A stretch of 64,000 nt of DNA from Streptomyces melanogenes (GTDB lineage: Bacteria > Actinomycetota > Actinomycetes > Streptomycetales > Streptomycetaceae), in NCBI RefSeq assembly GCF_014649795.1, contig NZ_BMTS01000009.1, forward strand, positions 245,226 to 309,225, given 5' to 3'. Shown one piece after another: positions 39,741 through 48,089 of the stretch. Position 1 is the stretch's first letter; each line of letters begins with the position of its first letter. Position numbers and translations under genes: made by a program. The notes beneath the pieces were generated by a model. It did not search any database. It was not told the DNA's origin and saw only the letters and a list, made by a program, of their open reading frames with translations.

Positions 39741-40571
39741 CTAGAAGCCGAAGTCCTGCGTCCACCAGGGGCCGCCGTCGCCGAAGTGCACGCCGACGCC
39801 GAGCGTCTTGTAGTCGCAGTTCAGGATGTTCGCGCGGTGGCCGGGGCTGTTCATCCAGGCCTCCATGACCGCCTTGGCATCGGCCTGGCCGCGGGCGATG
39901 TTCTCGCCGCCCAGGTTGCCGATGCCCGCCTTCGCGGCCCGGTCCCAGGGGCTCTTGCCGTCCGGGTCGGTGTGGTCGAAGAAGCCGCGCGCCGCCATGT
40001 CGTCGCTGAACGAGGTGGCCAGCGCCGCAAGCGAGGCATCGGCCCGCACCGGGCTGCAGCCGGCCTGCGCGCGCTGCTGGTTGACCAGGGAGACGATGGT
40101 GGCGGCGGCCGCCTGCTCGGCGGTGGGCGCCTTGATCTGCCGCTGCTCCGGGACGACGGTCTTCGCCTTGCTGGGCTTCGCGGACGGCGTGGCCGGCTTC
40201 GGCGCGGCCGGCGCGGTCGTCTTCTCCAGCGTCGGCGTCGGCGCGGCCGACGACGGCTTCTGGGAGGGCGTGGCGGAGGGAGAGGTGAGGGGCGCGTGGC
40301 TGCTCGGCGAGGTGATCGGCGCCGAGGGGGCCGCGCTGGTCGGCTTCACGGACTCGCCGCCCTGCTGACGCAGATCGGAGGTGCCGCCTGCCTGGACGTG
40401 CTCGCCCGTGGGGCCGCCGTTGAGCTCGAAGGAGGAGCCGCCCGGCAGCAGGCCGGAGGCTATGGCTACGGCGCCCACCGCCACGGCGGCGGACGCGCCG
40501 AGCAGCCCGGTGCGCACGGGCACCACGGGCTTCTTCTTGGCGGGCGCGGCGGAGCGACGATGGCGTCCCAT
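39741..40571 (-). CDS. secreted CAP/SCP-domain protein
   Basis: A 276-residue exported protein. A basic leader and one hydrophobic segment (GLLGASAAVAVGAVAIASGLL, near residues 23-43; no clear cleavage site) act as a signal or membrane anchor. A Pro/Ser/Thr/Ala-rich wall-spanning linker (about 70-145) follows. The C-terminal CAP domain has VSLVNQQRAQAGCSPVRADASL, the conserved FDHTDPDGKSPWDRAAKAG, NIARGQADAKAVMEAWMNS, GHRANILNCDYKTLGVGVH and the final WWTQDFG. Key CAP-cavity histidines and glutamate are present. Bacterial CAP proteins are extracytoplasmic; their substrate is generally unknown. Divergent from acyP. Confidence 0.92.
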   Translation of the reverse strand: MGRHRRSAAPAKKKPVVPVRTGLLGASAAVAVGAVAIASGLLPGGSSFELNGGPTGEHVQAGGTSDLRQQGGESVKPTSAAPSAPITSPSSHAPLTSPSATPSQKPSSAAPTPTLEKTTAPAAPKPATPSAKPSKAKTVVPEQRQIKAPTAEQAAAATIVSLVNQQRAQAGCSPVRADASLAALATSFSDDMAARGFFDHTDPDGKSPWDRAAKAGIGNLGGENIARGQADAKAVMEAWMNSPGHRANILNCDYKTLGVGVHFGDGGPWWTQDFGF

Positions 40572-40738
40572 CTGCGGGCCTCCCTCATTGCTTCAGTGCT
40601 GTGGTCCCTGAGCCGCGGGCCCCGTCCGGGGGCGACGGATGCTGGTCCGAACGGGTGAGGCTCATTGCGTCGGGACTGTACGCCATGGCGCAAGAGGGCG
40701 AAGTGCTCCGTGAGCTATTGGCCGGTTAGCGTGCACCC

Positions 40739-41020
40739 ATGAACGAAGATGCACGGCTCACCGCCTGGGTACGCGGCCGAGTACAGGGAGTGGGCTTCCG
40801 CTGGTTCACCAGGGCAAACGCTTTGGAGATCGGCGACCTCGTCGGGTTCGCGCTCAACCTCGACGACGGCAGGGTGCAGGTCGTGGCCGAGGGGCCGCGT
40901 GATAAATGCCACCGTCTGCTGGAGTGGCTGAGGGACGGCGACACACCCGGCAGGGTCGACGGGGTCACCGAGATCTGGGCCGCGCCGCGCGGCGGCTACG
41001 ACGGCTTCGCGATCCGCTAG
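40739..41020 (+). CDS. acyP: acylphosphatase
   Basis: A 93-residue acylphosphatase that hydrolyses acyl phosphates such as acetyl phosphate. The signature LTAWVRGRVQGVGFRWFTR holds the phosphate-binding loop and catalytic Arg (near residue 21), and GFALNLDDGRVQVVAEG holds the catalytic Asn. Its length equals the family norm. Divergent from the CAP-protein gene with 167 bases between. An acyP gene upstream of smc is a recurring actinobacterial and Firmicutes arrangement. Confidence 0.95.
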   Translation: MNEDARLTAWVRGRVQGVGFRWFTRANALEIGDLVGFALNLDDGRVQVVAEGPRDKCHRLLEWLRDGDTPGRVDGVTEIWAAPRGGYDGFAIR

Positions 41021-41402
41021 GACGGCCCGGGTGCCCGCATCGCCGCCCGGGGGCCGCGTACCAGTCGGTCGGTCCGGGTCCGGGGCCCCTGACCTCGTAC
41101 GACTTCGTTGTTGCCAATCGCGGCCCGGCGTGCAAGGCTGCCGCTAGAAGGATGATCTCCACGCCCCCTGGGCTCCGCGGAGAGGCCTCGCCGGGTGCGT
41201 CCCGGCCGAACGGCCCCCGGATTGCCCGCCGATACGGGGCGTGATCGTGTTGACCGTCAAACTTTTTGGTGAGACGCTGGAAGCCCCGCGCACCTTAGCT
41301 GTTTGGCATGAAGAACCGCAGTCAAGTCCAAGCACCGCGGGTGCGAATCCCTCACGACCCACACCGCTTCGGTCGGTCACTCATTGTGGAGGACCATCCA
41401 TC
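41021..41402 (+). other. 382-base intergenic region before the coiled-coil gene
   Basis: I see no gene here. It contains TTGACC at about 41250, a possible -35 element without a convincing -10, and a small hairpin GCACC-GCG-GGTGC near 41333. A T-arm-like string (GGTGCGAATCC) near 41340 has no other tRNA parts. Promoters for the small gene and perhaps smc should lie here. Confidence 0.5.
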
Positions 41403-41621
41403 ATGGCAAAGGCGCTTCTCGGTTACGTCGGCGGTTCCGACCCGCGACTCCTCGCCGAGATGCGACGGCTCCAGCAGCGTGTCCAGGACCTCGAGTCCGA
41501 GCTCGTACGGATCCAGTCCGAGAAGGACGCGCTGTCCGCTGCCGTTGCTTCGCACCGCGGAGACTCGCTGCTCGAAGGCATCGACATCGACGTACCCCAG
41601 GCGGAGCCTGCGCTCACCTGA
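41403..41621 (+). CDS. small coiled-coil protein upstream of smc
   Basis: A 72-residue protein. The N-terminus MAKALLGYVGGSDPRLLAEM is followed by a heptad-patterned helix (RRLQQRVQDLESELVRIQSE, about 21-45) and an acidic tail ending DVPQAEPALT. There is no known domain. I recall conserved homologues at this site in Streptomyces, 226 bases before smc. A structural role with SMC or nucleoid proteins is only a positional guess. ATG start with GTGGAGGACC upstream. Confidence 0.85.
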   Translation: MAKALLGYVGGSDPRLLAEMRRLQQRVQDLESELVRIQSEKDALSAAVASHRGDSLLEGIDIDVPQAEPALT

Positions 41622-41846
41622 TCCACGGGCCGCACCCCGAAGGCCCGTAGGTGAGATCCCACTTCTCCTAGAGTAGAGACAGATATGCAAGGGACGCTTT
41701 GGCGTCCCTTCTTTCTTGCCCGGACCCTCTGCTCTTCGCCGCTCTGCTTCTTTCTCATCCGGTGTGCCCTGCGTGGCCAGAGGTGAAACCGCCGGGGCTG
41801 CGCCTTCCCGGGGCTCGGGAGGGCGCGGAGAGTAGAGTCCGACGGC

Positions 41847-44800
41847 GTGCACCTCAAGGCCCTCACCCTGCGCGGGTTCAAATCCTTCGCTTCCGCGACG
41901 ACACTGAAGTTCGAGCCCGGCATCACCTGTGTGGTGGGCCCCAACGGCTCCGGCAAGTCCAATGTGGTGGACGCGCTGTCCTGGGTCATGGGCGAGCAGG
42001 GCGCCAAGTCGCTGCGCGGCGGCAAGATGGAGGACGTCATCTTCGCCGGGACGACCGGCCGCCCGCCGCTGGGCCGCGCCGAGGTCTCCCTCACCATCGA
42101 CAACTCCGACGGCGCCCTGCCCATCGAGTACGCCGAAGTCACCATCACCCGGATCATGTTCCGGGGCGGCAGCAGCGAGTACCAGATCAACGGCGACACC
42201 TGCCGGCTGCTCGACATCCAGGAGCTGCTCTCCGACTCCGGCATCGGCCGCGAGATGCACGTGATCGTCGGGCAGGGCCAGCTCGACTCGGTGCTGCACG
42301 CCGACCCGATGGGCCGCCGGGCCTTCATCGAGGAGGCGGCCGGCGTCCTCAAGCACCGCAAGCGCAAGGAGAAGGCGCTGCGCAAGCTGGACGCGATGCA
42401 GGCCAACCTCGCGCGCGTGCAGGACCTCACCGACGAGCTGCGGCGCCAGCTCAAGCCGCTGGGCCGGCAGGCCGCCGTCGCCCGCCGGGCCGCCGTCATC
42501 CAGGCCGACCTGCGCGACGCCCGGCTGCGTCTGCTCGCCGACGACCTGGTGCGGATGCGCGAGGCGCTGCGGGCCGAGATCGAGGACGAGGCGGCGCTCA
42601 AGCAGCGCAAGGACAGCGCCGAGGCCGAGCTGAAGGCCGCCCTCGCGCGCGAGGCGGAGCTGGAGGACGAGGTCCGCAGGCTCACGCCCCGGCTGCAGAG
42701 CGCCCAGCAGACCTGGTACGAGCTGTCGCAGCTGGCCGAGCGGGTGCGCGGCACCGTCTCGCTCGCGGACGCGCGCGTGAAGAGCGCCACCGCTCAGCCC
42801 CCCGAGGAGCGCCGGGGCCGCGACCCGGAGGACATGGAGCGCGAGGCCGCCCGGATCCGCGAGCAGGAGGCGGAGCTGGAGGCGGCCCGCGAGGCGGCCG
42901 AGCGCGCCCTGGAGGACACCGCCTCCCACCGCGCCGACCTGGAGCGGGAACTCGCGCTGGAAGAGCGTCGTTTGAAGGATGTGGCCCGGGCCATCGCGGA
43001 CCGGCGCGAGGGCCTGGCGCGGCTGCACGGACAGGTCAACGCGGCGCGGAGCAGGGCGGGTTCGGCGCAGGCGGAGATCGACCGGCTGGTGGCCGCGCGC
43101 GACGAGGCGGGCGAGCGGGCGGCGCTGGCCCAGGAGGAGTACGAACAGCTGAAGGCCGAGGTCGACGGCCTGGACGCGGACGACCACGAGCTGGGCGAGG
43201 CGCACGAGCGCGCCAAGCGCGAGCTCGCCGAGGCCGAGACGGCCCTGGGCGCCGCCCGCGAGGCGGTCACGGCCGCCGAGAGGAAACGTGCCGCCTTGGC
43301 CGCCCGGCACGACGCGCTCGCCCTGGGCCTGCGCCGCAAGGACGGCACGGGCGCGCTGCTCGCCGCCCAGGACTCGCTCCAGGGGCTGCTCGGCCCCGCC
43401 GCCGCGCTGCTCACCGTCGCGCCCGGCCACGAGGTGGCGGTGGCCGCCGCCCTGGGCGCCGCCGCCGACGCGCTCGCGGTGTCGGGCCCGGCCACCGCCG
43501 CCGAGGCGATCCGGCTGCTGCGCAAGCAGGACGCCGGGCGGGCCGCGCTCCTGGTGGGCGGGCTGCCGGGCCCCCAGGAGCCCGATCCCGTACGGCCGGG
43601 CGGACCGCCCCATGCGGCGGACCTGGTGCGGGGACCCGAGGAACTGCTGCCCGCCGTACGGAAGCTGCTGCGCGGGGTCGTGGTCGTGGGCACGCTGGAG
43701 GACGCCGAGGACCTGGTCTACGCGCAGCCGGGCCTGACCGCCGTCACCGCCGAGGGCGATCTGCTCGGGGCGTACTTCGCGCACGGCGGGTCCGCCGGGG
43801 CGCCCAGTCTGCTGGAGGTGCAGGCGTCGGTCGACGAGGCCGCCGCCGAGCTTGCCGAGCTCGCGGTGCGGTGCGAGGAGCTCGCCGAGGTCCAGCGGAC
43901 GGCGGGGGAGCTGCGGGCGGAATGCGCCGAGCGCGTCGAGGAGCTGGGGGAGCGGCGCCGGGCCGCCGACCGGGAGAAGTCGTCCGTCGCCCAGCAGCTC
44001 GGCCGGCTCGCCGGGCAGGCGCGCGGCGCCGCGGGCGAGGCCGAGCGCACGGCGGCGGCCGCCGCCCGCGCCCAGGAGGCCCTGGAGAAGGCCCTTGAGG
44101 AGGCCGAGGAGCTCACCGAGCGGCTCTTGGTTGCCGAGGAGATGCCGGTGGAGGAGGAGCCGGACACCTCCGTACGGGACCGGCTCGCCGCCGACGGGGC
44201 CAACGCCCGCCAGACCGAGATGGAGGCCCGCCTCCAGCTGCGTACGCACGAGGAGCGGGTGAAGGGCCTGGCCGGGCGGGCCGACGCGCTCGACCGGGGC
44301 GCCCGCGCCGAGCGCGAGGCGCGCGCCCGGGCCGAGGAGCGGCGCGCCCGGCTGCGCCACGAGGCACAGGTGGCCGCGGCCGTGGCGGCGGGCGCGCGGA
44401 CCCTGCTCGCCCACGTCGAGGTGTCGGTGGTGCGGGCCGAGCGGGAGCGGGCCGAGGCCGAGGCCGCGAAGGCCGCGCGCGAGCAGGACCTGGCGGGCGC
44501 CCGGGCCACCGGCCGCGACCTCAAGGGCGAGCTCGACAAGTTGACGGATTCGGTGCACCGCGGCGAGGTACTCGGTGCCGAGAAGCGGATGCGGATCGAG
44601 CAACTGGAGACGAAGGCGCTGGAGGAGCTGGGGGTGGAGCCGGCCGGGCTGGTCGCCGAGTACGGCCCCGACCAGCCGGTGCCCCCCTCTCCGGCCGCCG
44701 AGGGAGAGGAGCTGCCCGAGGACCCGGACCACCCGCGCAACCGGCCCCGGGGTTTCGACCGCGCGGATCAGGAGAAGCGACTGAAGTCAGCCGAACGGGC

Positions 44801-45404
44801 GTACCAGCAGTTGGGCAAGGTCAACCCGCTCGCCCTTGAGGAGTTCGCGGCCCTGGAGGAGCGGCACAAGTTCCTCTCGGAGCAGCTGGAGGACCTGAAG
44901 AAGACCCGGGCCGACCTTCTTCAGGTGGTGAAGGAGGTGGACGAGCGCGTCGAGCAGGTCTTCACGGAGGCGTACCGGGACACGGCCAGGGAGTTCGAGG
45001 GCGTCTTCTCGCGGCTCTTCCCGGGCGGCGAGGGGCGGCTGGTCCTGACCGACCCGTCCAACATGCTCGCCACCGGTGTGGACGTGGAGGCGCGGCCGCC
45101 GGGCAAGAAGGTGAAGCGGCTCTCGCTGCTCTCGGGCGGTGAGCGGTCGCTGACGGCCGTGGCGCTGCTGGTGTCGATCTTCAAGGCGCGGCCGAGCCCG
45201 TTCTACGTGATGGACGAGGTCGAGGCGGCCCTCGACGACACCAATCTGCAGCGGCTCATCCGGATCATGCAGGAGCTCCAGGAGTCCTCGCAGCTGATCG
45301 TGATCACGCACCAGAAGCGGACGATGGAGGTCGCGGACGCGCTGTACGGCGTATCCATGCAGGGTGACGGAGTCTCCAAGGTCATCAGCCAGCGACTTCG
45401 CTAA
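41847..45404 (+). CDS. smc: chromosome segregation protein SMC
   Basis: A 1185-residue SMC ATPase that, with ScpA and ScpB, extrudes DNA loops and helps segregate chromosomes. Walker A is GPNGSGKSNVVDALSWVMGE (from residue 31). Two long coiled-coil arms flank a hinge at about 495-680 (KDGTGALLAAQDSLQGLLGP onward). The ABC signature LSGGERSLTAVALLV lies near 1094, and Walker B with its D-loop, YVMDEVEAALDDTN, near 1121. GTG start. A long open frame on the opposite strand is a codon-bias shadow. Confidence 0.98.
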   Translation: MHLKALTLRGFKSFASATTLKFEPGITCVVGPNGSGKSNVVDALSWVMGEQGAKSLRGGKMEDVIFAGTTGRPPLGRAEVSLTIDNSDGALPIEYAEVTITRIMFRGGSSEYQINGDTCRLLDIQELLSDSGIGREMHVIVGQGQLDSVLHADPMGRRAFIEEAAGVLKHRKRKEKALRKLDAMQANLARVQDLTDELRRQLKPLGRQAAVARRAAVIQADLRDARLRLLADDLVRMREALRAEIEDEAALKQRKDSAEAELKAALAREAELEDEVRRLTPRLQSAQQTWYELSQLAERVRGTVSLADARVKSATAQPPEERRGRDPEDMEREAARIREQEAELEAAREAAERALEDTASHRADLERELALEERRLKDVARAIADRREGLARLHGQVNAARSRAGSAQAEIDRLVAARDEAGERAALAQEEYEQLKAEVDGLDADDHELGEAHERAKRELAEAETALGAAREAVTAAERKRAALAARHDALALGLRRKDGTGALLAAQDSLQGLLGPAAALLTVAPGHEVAVAAALGAAADALAVSGPATAAEAIRLLRKQDAGRAALLVGGLPGPQEPDPVRPGGPPHAADLVRGPEELLPAVRKLLRGVVVVGTLEDAEDLVYAQPGLTAVTAEGDLLGAYFAHGGSAGAPSLLEVQASVDEAAAELAELAVRCEELAEVQRTAGELRAECAERVEELGERRRAADREKSSVAQQLGRLAGQARGAAGEAERTAAAAARAQEALEKALEEAEELTERLLVAEEMPVEEEPDTSVRDRLAADGANARQTEMEARLQLRTHEERVKGLAGRADALDRGARAEREARARAEERRARLRHEAQVAAAVAAGARTLLAHVEVSVVRAERERAEAEAAKAAREQDLAGARATGRDLKGELDKLTDSVHRGEVLGAEKRMRIEQLETKALEELGVEPAGLVAEYGPDQPVPPSPAAEGEELPEDPDHPRNRPRGFDRADQEKRLKSAERAYQQLGKVNPLALEEFAALEERHKFLSEQLEDLKKTRADLLQVVKEVDERVEQVFTEAYRDTAREFEGVFSRLFPGGEGRLVLTDPSNMLATGVDVEARPPGKKVKRLSLLSGGERSLTAVALLVSIFKARPSPFYVMDEVEAALDDTNLQRLIRIMQELQESSQLIVITHQKRTMEVADALYGVSMQGDGVSKVISQRLR

Positions 45405-45601
45405 CTGATCTTCAAGACTTGAACAAGAGCGACACGCGAGGGTCACTCAATTCACATGTCTCGCCCTATTGACTTCGAAACTTGAAGGCATAGTCTCTGC
45501 AACGTTGCTTTTACCTTCAAGTGGTGGGTGACCTGAAGTTGTGCGCCACTTGAAGTGCCCCCAACGCCCGGCGACGCTGCCGGGCGGCCCCAGGAGTTCA
45601 C
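45405..45601 (+). promoter_or_regulatory. operator-rich glcP control region (CTTCAAG/CTTGAAG repeats)
   Basis: Short sites recur through this 197-base gap. TTCAAG-A-CTTGAA (45411-45423) is a perfect palindrome. CTTGAAG occurs at 45481-45487, between the -35 and -10. CTTCAAGTGG (45515-45524) and CCACTTGAAG (45546-45555) form a perfect 10-bp inverted repeat in the leader. CTGAAG at 45533 is a partial copy. At least five half-sites around one promoter suggest cooperative binding or looping by one regulator. Its identity is unknown. Confidence 0.7.
45469..45496 (+). promoter_or_regulatory. probable glcP promoter
   Basis: TTGACT (45469-45474), a 16-base spacer and TAGTCT (45491-45496) fit a Streptomyces housekeeping-sigma promoter. 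A CTTGAAG site sits inside the spacer, where a repressor would block polymerase. Confidence 0.65.
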
Positions 45602-47017
45602 GTGACCAGTACGCAGCCAAAGGCCTCGGGAGCCCGCACGGCGCACCCCGATCACCTCGGCCATGTCATCTTCATCGCGGCGGCGGCCGCGATGGGCGGC
45701 TTCCTCTTCGGCTACGACAGCGCCGTGATCAACGGCGCCGTCGAGGCCATCAGGGGCCGTTACGACATCGGTTCGGCGGCACTCGCCCAGGTCATCGCGA
45801 TCGCCCTGATCGGCTGTGCGATCGGCGCCGCCACCGCGGGCCGGATCGCCGACCGCATCGGCCGCATCCGCTGCATGCAGATCGCCTCCGTGCTCTTCAC
45901 CATCAGCGCCGTCGGCTCCGCGCTCCCCTTCGCCCTGTGGGACCTGGCCTTCTGGCGCATCATCGGCGGCTTCGCCATCGGCATGGCCTCGGTCATCGGC
46001 CCGGCCTACATCGCCGAGGTCGCCCCCGCCGCGTACCGCGGGCGGCTCGGCTCCTTCCAGCAGGCCGCCATCGTCATCGGCATCGCGATCTCGCAGCTGG
46101 TCAACTGGGGCATCCTCAACGCCGCCGGCGGCGACCAGCGCGGCAAGCTGATGGGCCTGGAGGCCTGGCAGGTCATGCTCGGCGTGATGGTCATCCCGGC
46201 CGTCCTGTACGGCCTGCTCTCCTTCGCCATCCCCGAGTCGCCGCGCTTCCTGATCTCGGCCGGCCGCGACGCGCGCGCCCGCGAGGTGCTCAAGGAGGTC
46301 GAGGGCGAGCACATCGACCTCGACGCCCGCGTCGCCGAGATCGAGCACGCCATGAAGAGCGAGCACAAGTCGACCTTCAAGGACCTGCTCGGCGGCTCGT
46401 TCTTCTTCAAGCCGATCGTCTGGGTCGGCATCGGCCTGTCGGTCTTCCAGCAGTTCGTCGGCATCAACGTCGCGTTCTACTACTCCTCGACGCTGTGGCA
46501 GTCGGTCGGCGTCGACCCGACGCAGTCGTTCTTCTACTCGTTCACCACGTCGATCATCAACATCATCGGCACCGTGATCGCGATGATCTTCGTCGACCGG
46601 ATCGGCCGCAGGCCGCTGGCGCTCATCGGCTCGGTCGGCATGGCCGTCGGCCTCGCCCTGGAGGCCTGGGCGTTCTCGTACGACCTCGTCGACGGCAAGC
46701 TGCCCGCCACCCAGGGCTGGGTCGCCCTGGTCGCCGCCCACGTCTTCGTGCTCTTCTTCGCCCTGTCCTGGGGCGTGGTGGTCTGGGTCTTCCTCGGCGA
46801 GATGTTCCCGAACCGGATCCGCGCCGCCGCCCTCGGCGTCGCCGCCTCCGCGCAGTGGATCGCCAACTGGGCCATCACCGCGAGCTTCCCGTCGCTGGCC
46901 GACTGGAACCTCTCCGCGACCTACGTGATCTACACGATCTTCGCCGCCCTCTCGATCCCCTTCGTACTGAAGTACGTGAAGGAGACCAAGGGCAAGGCGT
47001 TGGAGGAGATGGGCTAA
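45602..47017 (+). CDS. glcP: glucose permease, MFS sugar porter
   Basis: A 471-residue MFS sugar-porter protein with 12 predicted transmembrane helices. Family signatures are AAAAMGGFLFGYDSAVING, the loop 2-3 motif GRIADRIGRIRC, PESPRFLI at the end of the first half, FQQFVGINVAFYYSS in helix 7, and DRIGRRPLALIG. In S. coelicolor glcP sits between smc and ftsY and is the main glucose uptake system required for glucose kinase-dependent catabolite repression. The location here is the same. GTG start with AGGAG upstream. Its control region carries repeated TTCAAG-type sites. Confidence 0.93.
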   Translation: MTSTQPKASGARTAHPDHLGHVIFIAAAAAMGGFLFGYDSAVINGAVEAIRGRYDIGSAALAQVIAIALIGCAIGAATAGRIADRIGRIRCMQIASVLFTISAVGSALPFALWDLAFWRIIGGFAIGMASVIGPAYIAEVAPAAYRGRLGSFQQAAIVIGIAISQLVNWGILNAAGGDQRGKLMGLEAWQVMLGVMVIPAVLYGLLSFAIPESPRFLISAGRDARAREVLKEVEGEHIDLDARVAEIEHAMKSEHKSTFKDLLGGSFFFKPIVWVGIGLSVFQQFVGINVAFYYSSTLWQSVGVDPTQSFFYSFTTSIINIIGTVIAMIFVDRIGRRPLALIGSVGMAVGLALEAWAFSYDLVDGKLPATQGWVALVAAHVFVLFFALSWGVVVWVFLGEMFPNRIRAAALGVAASAQWIANWAITASFPSLADWNLSATYVIYTIFAALSIPFVLKYVKETKGKALEEMG

Positions 47018-47046
47018 AACCCCGCTGCCCTCTCTCCTCGACACAC

Positions 47047-47083
47047 GTACTGCCCCGGCTCACCCATGGAGCCGGGGCAGTAC
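47047..47083. terminator. bidirectional terminator between glcP and the LLM gene
   Basis: A 14-bp perfect stem (47047-47060 with 47070-47083) whose right arm lies inside the last codons of the minus-strand LLM gene. It probably stops both convergent transcripts. Confidence 0.8.
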
Positions 47084-48031
47084 GTCGTCCGTGAACAGGC
47101 GCAGGCTGCGCCACCCCTCCTCCAGCGGCATCCCGCCGCACAGCGGGTGCAGGACCAGGCTCTCGGCGCCGAGCGCGGCGCACTCGTCCGCCGTCACGAT
47201 CCGGTAGACGCCCTCGGCGCGCAGCTCCGCCACCGTGGCGGCGGTCGAGCGCACCGCCGAGCGGATGTCCTTGGACTGCCAGGACGCGTACATCCGCGCC
47301 TCGTGCAGGAAGTGCTCCCCGTACAGCGCCCAGGCCCGGTCCGGGTCCTCGCTCAGATGCAGCAGGGGCGTCTTCTCGGCGGGCATCATCGTCCAGCCCT
47401 CGGTGCCGTGCAGGGCCAGCTGCTCGCGGTAGTACGCCTCCAGGTCCGGCAGATGGGCGCTCGGGAAGAACGGCAGCCCCAGCCGGGCCGCCCGCCGGGC
47501 CGCCGCCTTCGAGGAACCGCCCACCAGCAGCATCGGGTGCGGCTGCGTGAACGGGCGCGGAGTGACCCGTACGGTACGGCCCTCGTACGTGAACGGCTCG
47601 CCCGTCCACGCCTTGAGCAGCGTCTCCAGGAGCAGGTCCTGGAGCTTGCCGCGCCTGCCCCACTCGACGCCCGCCTGCTCGTACTCCTCGGGCCGGTAGC
47701 CGATCCCCGCGACCGTCACCAGGCGCCCGCCGCTGAGCAGGTCCAGGACCGCGATGTCCTCGGCAAGGCGCAGCGGGTCGTAGAGCGGGCCGATGATCGC
47801 GGACACGGTGACCGCGATCCGGCTGGTGGCTCCGAAGACCGCGCCCGCGAAGGCGAACGGGGAGGGCAGCCAGCCGTTGCCGGTGCCGTGGTGCTCCTCG
47901 GTCTGGACGGTGTCGACGCCGTGCGCGTCGGCGTACGCGGCCATCTCCACCGCGGCGCGGTAGCGGGCCGACAGGGTCTCGGGCGGCTCGTGCGGAGCCA
48001 CCAGGTTCATGCGTACGACCGTGAACGGCAT
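47060..48031 (-). CDS. LLM-class flavin-dependent oxidoreductase
   Basis: A 323-residue luciferase-like TIM-barrel oxidoreductase using FMN or F420. Markers are HGVDTVQTEEHHGTGNGWLP near residue 38, SAIIGPLYDPLRLAEDIAVLD near 77, VAGIGYRPEEYEQAGVEWG near 107, and a phosphate-binding MLLVGGSSKAAARRAARLG. The substrate is unknown. It lies 58 bases downstream of the cytosine/purine-type permease on the same strand, so the two are probably cotranscribed and may handle one imported nitrogen heterocycle. The stop lies inside the terminator stem. Confidence 0.9.
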   Translation of the reverse strand: MPFTVVRMNLVAPHEPPETLSARYRAAVEMAAYADAHGVDTVQTEEHHGTGNGWLPSPFAFAGAVFGATSRIAVTVSAIIGPLYDPLRLAEDIAVLDLLSGGRLVTVAGIGYRPEEYEQAGVEWGRRGKLQDLLLETLLKAWTGEPFTYEGRTVRVTPRPFTQPHPMLLVGGSSKAAARRAARLGLPFFPSAHLPDLEAYYREQLALHGTEGWTMMPAEKTPLLHLSEDPDRAWALYGEHFLHEARMYASWQSKDIRSAVRSTAATVAELRAEGVYRIVTADECAALGAESLVLHPLCGGMPLEEGWRSLRLFTDDVLPRLHG

Positions 48032-48089
48032 GGGAAGTCCCCCTCCGCCGGGCTGGATCCGGTGGAGGGGGACGGTAGCTGACGATGCG

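Noticed and set aside
41325..41370. A T-arm-like string (GGTGCGAATCC) suggesting a tRNA or tRNA-derived attachment site.
   Set aside because: The flanking bases do not form a T-stem, and no D-arm, anticodon arm or acceptor pairing is found.
41352..44732. A 1126-codon minus-strand open frame opposite smc.
   Set aside because: An antisense shadow of the GC-rich smc coiled-coil codons. It has no recognisable domain or ribosome site and collides with two real plus-strand genes.
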